Assembly (NCBI RefSeq): GCF_028553885.1
Contig: NZ_CP067169.1
Location: 2,715,001-2,779,000, forward strand
DNA: 64,000 bases
Origin: Paracoccus aestuarii
GTDB taxonomy: Bacteria > Pseudomonadota > Alphaproteobacteria > Rhodobacterales > Rhodobacteraceae
Direction of reading: 5' to 3'
Shown: positions 1-8,694 of the stretch, piece by piece
How positions within the stretch are numbered: the stretch's first letter is position 1
How the letters are laid out: the number at the start of each line of letters is the position of its first letter
Position numbers and translations under genes: made by a program
Notes under the pieces: model-generated
What the model saw: only the letters and a program-made list of their open reading frames with translations
What the model was told of the DNA's origin: nothing
Databases searched by the model: none

Positions 1-1421
1 TCGGCGGCCTGCCACAGGTCGTTGGCCAGCTGGGGATGGGCGGATTGCGCGGATTTCGCGCCGTCCAGAACCTCGTCCAGCAGGCGCATCGCGGCCTCGC
101 CCCCGTCCGACAGCTTGCGGCCGACCAGGTCCATCGCCTGGATGCCGTTCGTGCCCTCGTAGATCGAGGTGATGCGCACGTCGCGCAGATATTGCGCGGC
201 GCCCGTCTCCTCGACGTAGCCCATGCCGCCATGGACCTGCACGCCCAGATCGGCCACGCGGATGCCGACATCGGTGCCATAGGCCTTGGCGATGGGCGTC
301 AGGAACGCCGCACGGGCCGCATGATCGGCATCGCCGGACGCGCGTTCCATGTCGATGGCGGTGGCGCAGGCCAGGCCGATGGCGCGGGCGGCAAAGATCT
401 CGGCCCGGGCGGTTCCCAGCATCCGGCGCACGTCGGGATGCTGGATGATCGGGCCCATCTGGTTGCGGTCATGGGCATAGGCCACGGCCTGCTGCAGCGC
501 CGCCTCGGCCACGCCCACGCCCTGCATGCCCACGCCAAGACGGGCGCAGTTCATCATGGTGAACATCGCGGCCATGCCCTTGTTCTCGGCACCGACAAGC
601 CAGCCGGTCGCACCCTCGAAGGACATCACGCAGGTCGGGCTGCCATGGATGCCCAGTTTGTGCTCCAGGCTGACGACCTTCAGGCTGTTCGCGACCCCCG
701 GCTCGCCCGCATCGTCGGGGATGAATTTCGGCACCATGAACAGGCTGATCCCGCGCGTGCCCTTGGGCGCACCGGGCAGGCGCGCCAGCACCAGATGGCA
801 AACATTCGCGGTCACGTCGCTGTCGCCCCAGGTGATATAGATCTTCTGGCCCGTCACCCGATAGGTGCCGTCGCCCGCCGGTTCCGCCTTGGTGACCAGC
901 GCGCCCACATCGCTGCCCGCGCCCGGCTCCGTCAGGTTCATCGTGCCCGACCAGTCGCCGCTGATCAGCCGCGGCAGATAGAGCGCCTTGATCTCGTCGC
1001 TGGCATGATGCTCCAGCGCCTCGATCTGGCCCTGGGTCAGCAGCGGGTTCAGCTGCAGCGCCAGGTTCGCGCCCGACATCATCTCGGCCACGGCCATGTT
1101 CAGCGCCTGCGGCAGGCCCATGCCGCCAAATTCCGGATCGGCCGAGACGCCCACCCAGCCCCCTTCGGCGATCGCCCGGAACCCGTCGGCGAAACCGGGC
1201 GAGGACCGCACGACCCCGTTCTCCAGCCGCGCCGGGGTCTCGTCGCCGGCCCGGTTCAGGGGCGCCAGCACGTTGGTGCACAGCTTGCCGGCCTCGTCCA
1301 GGATCGCGGTGGCGGTCTCGGGCGTGGCCTCGGCAAAGCGGTCGGTGGCGGCGACATCGCGGAAGGGCACGACATGGTTCAGGATGAAGTCGATCTGCGC
1401 GACCGGGGCCTTGTAGCTCAT
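1..1421 (-). CDS. acyl-CoA dehydrogenase, DmdC-like (3' part outside window)
   Basis: FAD-dependent acyl-CoA dehydrogenase that introduces a trans-2,3 double bond into an acyl-CoA. The start is the ATG at 1421, giving MSYKAPVAQIDFILNHVVPF, an N-terminus typical of the roughly 590-aa subgroup that includes 3-methylmercaptopropionyl-CoA dehydrogenase (DmdC). About 473 codons are present and the C-terminal domain lies beyond base 1. Visible landmarks are the substrate/FAD-binding stretch MNLTEPGAGSDVGA, the ITWGDSD segment, and IYEGTNGIQAMDL, which holds the catalytic-base region of the family. Substrate cannot be settled from sequence: DMSP-derived methylmercaptopropionyl-CoA and ordinary medium-chain acyl-CoAs both fit. 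It is divergent from the Sua5 gene, with about 110 bp between the two starts. Confidence 0.9.
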   Translation of the reverse strand, partial: MSYKAPVAQIDFILNHVVPFRDVAATDRFAEATPETATAILDEAGKLCTNVLAPLNRAGDETPARLENGVVRSSPGFADGFRAIAEGGWVGVSADPEFGGMGLPQALNMAVAEMMSGANLALQLNPLLTQGQIEALEHHASDEIKALYLPRLISGDWSGTMNLTEPGAGSDVGALVTKAEPAGDGTYRVTGQKIYITWGDSDVTANVCHLVLARLPGAPKGTRGISLFMVPKFIPDDAGEPGVANSLKVVSLEHKLGIHGSPTCVMSFEGATGWLVGAENKGMAAMFTMMNCARLGVGMQGVGVAEAALQQAVAYAHDRNQMGPIIQHPDVRRMLGTARAEIFAARAIGLACATAIDMERASGDADHAARAAFLTPIAKAYGTDVGIRVADLGVQVHGGMGYVEETGAAQYLRDVRITSIYEGTNGIQAMDLVGRKLSDGGEAAMRLLDEVLDGAKSAQSAHPQLANDLWQAA

Positions 1422-1533
1422 GGGGTCTCCTCCTCGCGCCTTGGCATCGGGAGCAGGCGCGTGTATCTGCGGGCAATCGCGGCCATCTTGGGCCGCGGCC
1501 TGCCCATTCTCAACCGAAACCCCGCGTCACGAC

Positions 1534-2475
1534 ATGCAGACCCTGCGCCTGATCCCCAATGATGACGGACTGGACCGCGCCGCCCGGCTGCTGGAGGCGG
1601 GCGCCTGCGTCGCCATCCCGACCGAGACGGTCTATGGCCTGGCCGCCGATGCCCGCGACGGCGCGGCGGTGGCTGGCATCTATCAGGCCAAGGGCCGGCC
1701 CAGCTTCAACCCCCTGATCGTGCATGTCCCGGACCTGGCCACCGCCCGGACCCTGGCGCGGTTCCCGCCCGAGGCCCAGTCCCTGGCACAGGCCTTCTGG
1801 CCCGGCGCGCTGACCCTCGTGCTGGCGCTGCGCCCCGATGCGGGCATCGCCTCGCTGGTGACGGCGGGGCTGGACACGGTCGGCCTGCGCGTCCCCGCCC
1901 ATCCGGTAGCGCAGGCGCTCCTGCGCCGCACCGGCCCGCTGGCCGCGCCCTCGGCCAATGCCTCGGGCCGGATCAGCCCGACCACGGCGGATCACGTGCT
2001 GGACCGTGACACCGGCCTCGACGGCCGCATATCCGCGGTGCTGGATGGCGGCCCCTGCCTCGTCGGCCTCGAATCGACGATCATCGGCTGGCATGACGGG
2101 CACGCGACGCTGCTCCGCCCCGGCGGCATCCCGACCGAGGCGATCGAGGCCGCCCTCGGCCACCCCCTGGCCCGGCATCTGGCCGATCCCTCGGCCCCGA
2201 ACGCGCCCGGCCAGCTGACCAGCCATTACGCCCCCCGCGCGGCCCTGCGCCTGAACGCCCGACCCGAACCGGGCGAGACCCACATCGCCTTCGGCCCCGG
2301 CCCCCTGACCCTCTCGCCCACAGCCGACCTGACCGAGGCCGCGGCCCGCCTCTTCGACATCCTCAGACGCGCCGATGCGCAGGGCCTGCCCATCTCGGTC
2401 GCGCCGATCCCGGATCACGGCCTCGGCGCGGCGATCAACGACCGCCTGCGCCGCGCCGCCGCCCCCCGCCCCTGA
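1534..2475 (+). CDS. L-threonylcarbamoyladenylate synthase (Sua5/YrdC/TsaC type)
   Basis: Makes threonylcarbamoyl-AMP from threonine, bicarbonate and ATP, the first step of t6A modification of ANN-decoding tRNAs. The 313-aa length fits the long Sua5 form rather than the roughly 190-aa TsaC form. The YrdC domain (about residues 8-200) shows PTETVYGLAADA near residue 30, KGRPSFNPLIVHV near 53 and SANASGRISPTT. The C-terminal Sua5 domain begins around TSHYAPRAALRL. The ATG at 1534 is preferred because the upstream in-frame extension from 1420 only mirrors the divergent acyl-CoA dehydrogenase start. The partner enzyme TsaD is encoded at the other end of the window, not in the same operon. Confidence 0.93.
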   Translation: MQTLRLIPNDDGLDRAARLLEAGACVAIPTETVYGLAADARDGAAVAGIYQAKGRPSFNPLIVHVPDLATARTLARFPPEAQSLAQAFWPGALTLVLALRPDAGIASLVTAGLDTVGLRVPAHPVAQALLRRTGPLAAPSANASGRISPTTADHVLDRDTGLDGRISAVLDGGPCLVGLESTIIGWHDGHATLLRPGGIPTEAIEAALGHPLARHLADPSAPNAPGQLTSHYAPRAALRLNARPEPGETHIAFGPGPLTLSPTADLTEAAARLFDILRRADAQGLPISVAPIPDHGLGAAINDRLRRAAAPRP

Positions 2476-2522
2476 CGGGGCTCTCTCCGTTGGAGAAATA
2501 CCCCGGGGGGAGTCCGCAGGAC

Positions 2523-2539
2523 GGGGGGCAGCGCCCCCC
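2523..2539. terminator. GC-rich hairpin between convergent genes
   Basis: A perfect 7-bp stem (ggggggc / gcccccc) with a 3-nt loop lies directly against the gdhA stop and 48 bp after the Sua5 stop. It lacks a clear T-run. It may be a bidirectional terminator or one of the GC-rich palindromes common between genes in Rhodobacteraceae. Confidence 0.5.
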
Positions 2540-3967
2540 TTACAGCCCCAACGAATTATAGACGTTCGAGATGCGCCGGATCGCCACCACATAGGCCGCC
2601 GTGCGCATGTCATGGACCTTGGAGTTGTTCAGCCAGACCTCCTTCATCTTCTGGAACGAGGTCCGCATCGTGTCGTCCAGACCCGACCGCACCAGCTCCC
2701 GCTCGTCCGCGCCGGTCAGGAAGCTCTCCTTGAAGCCCTTGGACAGGGTCCAGTTCAGGCCCGTATCGGCGGACAGACGCTCCAGCTCCTCGACCAGCAT
2801 GCGGGCGCGGGCCTCCTCGTGGCGGCGCTCCAGCCGGCCCAGGCTGATCTGGGACAGGTTCTTGACCCATTCGAAATAGGACACGGTCACGCCGCCGGCA
2901 TTGGCATACATGTCGGGGATGATGACGACGCCCTTCTCGCGCAGGATCTCGTCGGCATCCGCGGTGACGGGACCGTTCGCGGCCTCGATGATCAGCTTGC
3001 AGCGCAGCCGCGCGGCATTGTCGCCGTCGATCACGCTTTCCACCGCGGCGGGGATCAGGATGTCGCATTCATCCTCCAGCGCGCGCAGCCCGTCCTCGGT
3101 GAAGTCGCCGCCGGCAAAGCCCTTGACCCCGCCGGTCGACTGGATGTGGCCGCGCAGCGCGTCGATGTTGATGCCCTTGGGGTTGCGGATCACGCCGTCG
3201 CGCTCGATCACGCAGGTGACCAGCGACCCGTCCTCGGCCGACAGGAACTGGGCCGCGTGATAACCCACATTGCCCAGGCCCTGCACGACCACGCGCTTGC
3301 CGCCCAGATCGCCGGACAGGCCCGCCCGCTTCATCACGTCGTCATGACGGAAGACCTCGCGCAGCGCATATTGCACGCCCCGGCCCGTGGCCTCGACGCG
3401 CCCGTCGATGCCGCCCGCGGTGCGCGGCTTGCCGGTGACGCAGGCCTTGGCGTTGATGTCGTCGGGATGCAGCCGCTTGTAGGCATCGGCCATCCAGGCC
3501 ATCTCGCGTTCCCCGGTGCCCATGTCGGGCGCGGGCACGTTCTGGGAAGGCGAGATCAGGTTGCGCCGCGACAGCTCGTAGGTGAAGCGGCGGGTGATGC
3601 GCTCCAGCTCCTCCTCGTTCCAGGCGCGGGGATCGATGCACAGACCCCCCTTGGACCCGCCGAAGGGCACCTCGACCAGCGCGCATTTATAGGTCATCAG
3701 CGCCGCCAGCGCCTCGACCTCGTCCTGGTTCACGTCCAGCGAATAGCGGATGCCGCCCTTGACGGGCTCCATATGTTCGGAATGGACCGACCGGTATCCA
3801 GTGAAGGTGTGGATCTGCCCGCGCAGCCGCACCCCGAAGCGCACCGTATAGGTCGAGTTGCAGACGCGGATCTTCTCCTCCAACCCCGGTGCCAGGCTCA
3901 TCAGGCCTGCGGCATGGGTGAACATGCGGTCGACGGAATCGCGGAAGGATGTCTTGTGGGCGGCCAT
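2540..3967 (-). CDS. gdhA: Glu/Leu/Phe/Val dehydrogenase family protein, probable NAD(P)-glutamate dehydrogenase
   Basis: Interconverts glutamate with 2-oxoglutarate and ammonia. The 475-aa protein has the dimerisation/substrate domain first, with the conserved VEVPFGGSKGGLCIDP stretch following MTYKCA, whose lysine belongs to the catalytic set. The Rossmann domain follows, with VVVQGLGNVGYHAAQF as the dinucleotide-binding GxGxxG-type motif. The ATG at 3967 is chosen because an aaggag ribosome-binding site sits at good spacing; the reading frame extends 37 codons upstream without family-like sequence. It is convergent with the Sua5 gene across a GC hairpin. NAD or NADP preference cannot be assigned with confidence. 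Confidence 0.93.
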   Translation of the reverse strand: MAAHKTSFRDSVDRMFTHAAGLMSLAPGLEEKIRVCNSTYTVRFGVRLRGQIHTFTGYRSVHSEHMEPVKGGIRYSLDVNQDEVEALAALMTYKCALVEVPFGGSKGGLCIDPRAWNEEELERITRRFTYELSRRNLISPSQNVPAPDMGTGEREMAWMADAYKRLHPDDINAKACVTGKPRTAGGIDGRVEATGRGVQYALREVFRHDDVMKRAGLSGDLGGKRVVVQGLGNVGYHAAQFLSAEDGSLVTCVIERDGVIRNPKGINIDALRGHIQSTGGVKGFAGGDFTEDGLRALEDECDILIPAAVESVIDGDNAARLRCKLIIEAANGPVTADADEILREKGVVIIPDMYANAGGVTVSYFEWVKNLSQISLGRLERRHEEARARMLVEELERLSADTGLNWTLSKGFKESFLTGADERELVRSGLDDTMRTSFQKMKEVWLNNSKVHDMRTAAYVVAIRRISNVYNSLGL

Positions 3968-4185
3968 GGATGCGTTCTCCTTGGATGAGGGCGCGGGATC
4001 ATCTGCCTGCAGGCTAGGCGAAAGCCCGCAGACTGACCACAGGGGAAACGCCGCCCCTGGCGCAGGACGTTCACGCATTTGTTGGAACGATTTTCCATTC
4101 CGCGCATTTTACTTTCCGTGCGATTTATTATGTTGACTCGCTTATCGCACACTACATAGACGCGAGACGGAGACAGGAACCGCGA

Positions 4186-4818
4186 ATGACCATCCAGACG
4201 ACATCGACCGTGAACCCGACGATCACCCAGGGGCGCAAGTTCGACCAGGTGCGCGACGGGGCGACGGTGATCTTTCTGCGCGACGGATTTGCCGGCGCCA
4301 GCGTGGATGACATCGCCCGGTCCGCCCGCGTGTCCAAGGCGACGCTCTACAGCTATTTCCCCGACAAGACGGTGATGTTCCAGGAGGTGCTGCGCGCCGT
4401 GCTGGACAGCGCCTTCCGCGAACCCGCCTTCGAGACCGACCCCGCGGGCCGCGTCACGACCGCCCTGCCGCTGGTTCTGGCCAGCCTCGGTGCTTGGCTG
4501 ACCGCGCAGCCGCGGCTGAGCCTGCTGCGCCTGGTCTCGGCGGAATCGCAGCGTTTCCCCGATGCGGCCCAAGCCCATGACCGCGCGACCGCGACGCGGG
4601 TGACCGCGCCCCTGTCGCGCCTGATCGACGCCTGGATCGAGACCGGCCAGCTGGCCCCCCATGACAGTGGCGAATCCGCCCGCCAGATGGTCGCGCTGAT
4701 GATCGGGCGCATCCAGCTGCCGGCGATGCTGTCGGGCAAGCCGCCCGCCCCCGCCGCGCTGACCGATCAGGCCGAGCGCATGGCCCGCCTGTTCCTGGCC
4801 GCGCACCGGCCCGCCTGA
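4186..4818 (+). CDS. TetR/AcrR-family transcriptional regulator
   Basis: A 210-aa repressor-like protein. The N-terminal helix-turn-helix spans about residues 18-65 and contains the family signature GFAGASVDDIARSARVSKAT followed by LYSYFPDKTVMFQEV. The C-terminal part is an all-helical ligand-binding and dimerisation domain. It reads away from gdhA across about 220 bp that is AT-richer than the surroundings (4080-4160) and presumably carries both promoters; I could not define a convincing -35/-10 pair. The target and ligand are unknown. Control of the adjacent gdhA or of itself is the default guess only. Confidence 0.88.
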   Translation: MTIQTTSTVNPTITQGRKFDQVRDGATVIFLRDGFAGASVDDIARSARVSKATLYSYFPDKTVMFQEVLRAVLDSAFREPAFETDPAGRVTTALPLVLASLGAWLTAQPRLSLLRLVSAESQRFPDAAQAHDRATATRVTAPLSRLIDAWIETGQLAPHDSGESARQMVALMIGRIQLPAMLSGKPPAPAALTDQAERMARLFLAAHRPA

Positions 4819-4939
4819 CCCCCTGTTGCATTCCTGCGCTGATTGAAACGTGATGCACGGGCCGGGTTCTCAACCGCCCGGGCGCGGCCTATGCTGGCGG
4901 CACAAAGGTCCGTCAAGCGACCGGCAGAGGTGACAGGCA

Positions 4940-5440
4940 ATGACCCCCAGGGGAATGACGTTTCAGACCGCGATGGTGGCCGCGGCGGTGACGGTGACGG
5001 GCTGCGCCTCGCCCGTCAGCCGGATGCCGCCAGCGGGCCCGGCCTCGGCCATGCCCGCGATGCAGGCCCCCTATCAGCACCCTGTGGCGCAGGCGCCGGT
5101 CTATATGGACCCCAGTGCCTATGGCGCGCCCGCGGCATCGGCGGTGCCGATGGACCCCTGGGCCAACCCGGTGCCCACGCCGGTCGCGGCCCCGGTCGCC
5201 GACGCCCCGCCCCCGGCCACCGGGATCGCCGGGCTGACCGAACGCCAGCCCGACCTCTGCGGGGCCAAGGCCTATGCCAGCGCCGTCGGCCAGCCCGGCA
5301 GCAGCATTCCCGGCCTGGGCGTGACCAAGACCTATCGCGTCGTCGAATATCGCGGCATCGAGCCGCAGCAGTATGACCCGAACCGGATCGTCTTCCGTCT
5401 GGACGCCTCCGGCACCATCACCACCATCGATTGCGGATGA
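4940..5440 (+). CDS. I78-type peptidase-inhibitor-like lipoprotein
   Basis: A 166-aa protein with a hydrophobic leader ending in a lipobox-like VTGCAS (Cys about residue 22), so it is probably a lipoprotein. A long Pro/Ala-rich linker (about residues 27-100) follows, then a small C-terminal domain starting at DLCGAKAYASAVGQPGSS and ending TITTIDCG. The paired cysteines, the central YDPNRIVFRLD segment and the closing CG match the inhibitor I78 fold (elastase-inhibitor-like). The ATG at 4940 follows an aggtga-type ribosome-binding site; an alternative in-frame ATG lies at 4955. It is translationally coupled to the next gene, which encodes the same domain. Confidence 0.72.
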   Translation: MTPRGMTFQTAMVAAAVTVTGCASPVSRMPPAGPASAMPAMQAPYQHPVAQAPVYMDPSAYGAPAASAVPMDPWANPVPTPVAAPVADAPPPATGIAGLTERQPDLCGAKAYASAVGQPGSSIPGLGVTKTYRVVEYRGIEPQQYDPNRIVFRLDASGTITTIDCG

Positions 5441-5733
5441 TCATGATGCGCCTCGTTCCCGCCAGCCTCGCGCTGACCCTGTCCCTGGGCCTTCTGGCCG
5501 CCTGCGAACCCGTCCCCACCGAGACCGAGCCCCCCGCCGCCGCCGATGAATGCGGCGCCGCGGGCTATCAGGGCCTGGTGGGCCAGCCGCGCACGGTGCT
5601 GACGGGGATGACCTTCCCGCTCGGCACCCGGGTGATCGGTCCCGATGACATGGTCACGGCCGATTTCCGCCCCGATCGGCTGAACATCGAATACGGCCGC
5701 GGCGGGCGGATCGACAAGGTCAGCTGCTACTGA
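5437..5733 (+). CDS. I78-family peptidase-inhibitor-like lipoprotein
   Basis: A 98-aa protein with a signal peptide and clear lipobox LLAACEP. The mature part begins at DECGAAGYQGLVGQP and closes RIDKVSCY. The internal FRPDRLNIEY is the characteristic I78 segment, related to potato-inhibitor-like folds. Its ATG overlaps the stop codon of the preceding I78-like gene (ATGA), so the two are likely one translationally coupled unit. A TTG at 5431 could also start the frame. Targets are unknown; in the family these proteins inhibit serine proteases, and a periplasmic lipid-anchored role is inferred from the leader. Confidence 0.78.
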   Translation: MIMMRLVPASLALTLSLGLLAACEPVPTETEPPAAADECGAAGYQGLVGQPRTVLTGMTFPLGTRVIGPDDMVTADFRPDRLNIEYGRGGRIDKVSCY

Positions 5734-5779
5734 CGGCTTTGGCGTTGCACCGGCCGCGGGCCGGTGTCACCATCCCGTC

Positions 5780-6115
5780 ATGATCAATGCCGGACCTCCG
5801 CCGCTGCCCGATCCCGACCGCGTGGTCTTCGACCGCAAGGAGCTGGGGCTGATCCTGTCCACCTATGGGCGATTCGTGGCGGCGGGGGAATGGCGCGACT
5901 ATGCCATGTCCTTCCTGCGCGACGTGGCGGTGTTCAGCGTGTTCCGCCGGGCGACCGAACACCCCCTCTACCGGATCGAGAAACGCCCCCGGCTGCGCGC
6001 GGCCCAAGGGGCCTATGCGGTGATCGCCATGGACGGGCGGGTGCTCAAGCGCGGGCATGACCTGGCGCAGGTGCTCAAGGTGCTGGACGCCAAGCTGATC
6101 CGCGCGGTGGACTAG
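5780..6115 (+). CDS. DUF2794 domain protein
   Basis: A 111-aa cytosolic protein almost entirely made of the DUF2794 domain: VVFDRKELGLILSTYGRFV, then AAGEWRDYAM, the FSVFRRATEHPLYRIEKRP core and the terminal LKRGHDLAQVLKVL. The family is widespread in alphaproteobacteria and has no established function. It lies 46 bp after the I78 pair and converges on hrpB, overlapping its 3' end by 4 bp. Confidence 0.85.
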   Translation: MINAGPPPLPDPDRVVFDRKELGLILSTYGRFVAAGEWRDYAMSFLRDVAVFSVFRRATEHPLYRIEKRPRLRAAQGAYAVIAMDGRVLKRGHDLAQVLKVLDAKLIRAVD

Positions 6116-8579
6116 GTCCCGCGCGGCTTGGCGCGGGTGGTGGGGTCGGCCTCGGTCGGGTCCTCGGGCCAGGGGTGGCGGGGATAGCGGCCGCGCATGT
6201 CCTTGCGCACATCGGCATAGCTGCTGGCCCAGAAGCCCGGCAGGTCCATCGTCACCTGCACCGGCTTGCCCCCCGGCGACAGCAGCACGAAGCGCAGCGG
6301 CCGCCCGCCCACGACCGGGTGGCGGGTGACGCCGAACAGCTCCTGTAGGCGCAGTTCGACCGAGGGCTCCTCGCCGCCATAGTCGATCGGCACCCGGCGG
6401 CCCAGGGGCGTGGTGAAATGCGCGGGCGCGGTGCGGTCCAGGCGGGCCTGGCCGTCCCACCCGATGCGGGCCTTCAGCGCCTCGGTCAAATCCAGCGCGC
6501 GCAGGTCCGACAGGCTGCGCACCCGGCCCAGCCAAGGCAGCAGCCAGTCGCCGTCCTGCAGCAGGGCGGCATCGTCGACCGGCCCCAGATCGGGGACCAG
6601 CGCGATGCGGGCGCGCAGCCGGGCGGCCTGCGCGGCCCAAGGCAGCCCGTCCAGCCGCAGCCCCTCCAGCGCCGCGCGGGCCATCGCCTCGGGCGGGGCG
6701 TCGGGCCAAGGCGCGTCGGCCAGGACCAGGGCGCCCAGCACCTCCTGCCGCCGGGCCAGGATGCGGGCGTCGCGGCGCGACCACAGGCACAGCTGCCGGA
6801 GCTCGATCCGATCGCCATGGATCGCGCGCAGCTCGGCCTCCTCCAGCCGGGCGGCCAGGCGGATGCGCGCCTCGCGCTGGTCGCCGTCCAGGTCCAGCGC
6901 CACGATCAGGCGCTCGGCGGCCAGCGCGTCGCCCGCATCCAGACAGGCGCCCTTGCCGCCCGACAGGACATGGCGCGGCGCATCGCCCCGGCGGCGCAAC
7001 CCGATGCGATCGGGATAGGCCAGCGAGGCCATGCCCCCCGGCGACAAGGGATCGCCCCCCAGGCGCGGCGTAAGGGGGGGTGCGGGGGGGACGGCGTCCC
7101 CCCCCCGCCGTCGCGGGCCGCAATCAGGCGGCGCAGGCGGCGCGCCTCGGCCCGGATCCGCTCCAGCCCCTGGCGGTTCGCCTCCCACGGGCCGCGGGCG
7201 TTCGGATCGCGAAGCGCCTGCAGCCGCAGCTCCAGATCCGCCCCCGCCCCGCGCAGGGGGTCGCGATCAGACAGCAGCGCCGCCAGATCCGCCGCCTGCG
7301 GCCCCGCCACGGCCAGCATATGCGCCAGCCGCGGATGCAGCGGCAGCCGCGCCAAGGCCTGGCCATGCGCCGTGATCCGCCCCGATCCGTCCAGCGCCCC
7401 CAGATCGGCCAGCAGCGCCCGCGCCTCGGCCAGCGCCGCCTCGGGCGGGGGCGTCAGAAAGGCCAGATCCCCCGCGCCCGCGCCCCAGGCCGCCAGTTCC
7501 AGCGCCAGCCCGGTCAGGTCCGCCACCGCGATCTCGGGCGGGGCGAAGGCCGGCAGCGCGCCCTCCTCGGCCCGCGCCCACAGGCGATAGCACAGGCCCG
7601 GCGCCACGCGCCCGGCGCGGCCGCGGCGCTGTTCGGCCTCGGCCCGGCTGACCCGCTCGGTCACCAGCCGCGACATGCCGCTGCCCGGATCGAACCGCGC
7701 GCGCCGCGCCCGGCCCGCATCCACCACCACCCGCACCGCGGGAATGGTCAGCGATGTCTCGGCGATGGCCGTGGCCAGCACGATCCGCCGCAGATCGCCC
7801 GGCGGCGACAGGGCCGCGCGCTGCGCCCGCGCGTCCAGCGCCCCATAGAGCGGCAGCACCTCGCAGCCCGTCCCCTCCAGCATCGCGGCCACGCGGCGGA
7901 TCTCGCCCTCGCCGGGCAGGAAGGCCAGGATCGTCCCGCCGGTCGCCCGCGTCTCGGCCTCGGCCTGGCGGATCAGGCGTGCGGCATCCACCGCCAGCCG
8001 CCCCCCCGGCGGCAGGGGCCGGTCCAGCCAGCGCGTCTCGACCGGAAAGGCCCGCCCCTCGGACCGGATCACCGGCGCATCGTCCAGCAGTGCCGCCACA
8101 GGCCCCGCATCCAGCGTGGCCGACATGACCAGCACCGCCAGATCCTCGCGCAGCGCGCCCCGTGCCTCCCAGACCAGGGCCAGGCCCAGATCGGCGTTCA
8201 GGCTGCGTTCGTGGAATTCGTCGAAGATCACGCAGCCCACCCCCTCCAACCCGGGATCGGACTGGATCATGCGGGTCAGGATGCCCTCGGTCACCACCTC
8301 GATGCGGCTGCCCGGCACCGACTCGCCACGCATCCGGTATCCGACGCGCCCGCCCGGCGCCTCGCCGAGGGATTGCGCCAGGCGTTCCGCGGCGGCGCGC
8401 GCGGCCAGCCGGCGCGGCTCCAGCATCAGGATGCGCCCCGCGATCCGGTCCATCAGCGCCAGCGGCACGCGCGTGGTCTTGCCCGCGCCGGGGGGCGCGA
8501 CCAGCACGGCGCGCCCGTCCCGGGCCAGCGCCGCGCAGATCTGGGGCAGGACATCGTCGATGGGCAGGGTCAGGGTCAT
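6112..8579 (-). pseudogene. hrpB: ATP-dependent helicase HrpB, split by a frameshift in a G9 run
   Basis: DEAH/DExH-type RNA helicase of the HrpB family. The N-terminal frame (from ATG 8579) holds Walker A APPGAGKTT (residues 28-36), a DEFH box (residues 120-123), SAT, and the motif VI stretch RRGRAGRVAPG, then the HA2-like region. At the G9 tract (7098-7106 on the given strand as C9) the frame is lost. The rest of HrpB, beginning MASLAYPDRIGLRRRGDAPR and ending in the HrpB C-terminal domain at 6112, continues in another frame. One added base, or two removed, in the tract would give a continuous protein of about 820 aa. Both halves look intact, so a sequencing error, slippage-based switching or a recent mutation are all possible. 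Confidence 0.85.
7084..7106. repeat. G7/C9 palindrome inside hrpB
   Basis: A perfect 9-bp inverted repeat (gggggggac / gtccccccc) with a 3-nt loop. The right arm is part of the C9 homopolymer at which the hrpB reading frame breaks. It encodes a Gly/Pro-rich linker between the helicase core and the C-terminal domain. Confidence 0.7.
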
Positions 8580-8694
8580 GGCCGCCTTCTAGCGCCCCGA
8601 CCCCGCCGGGCACAATCGCCCGCTACACATCGCCGGGCCGCGGACCTATCTTCCGGCGGCGGCGTTGGGTGGGGCGCAGAAGACAGGGGTAAGA

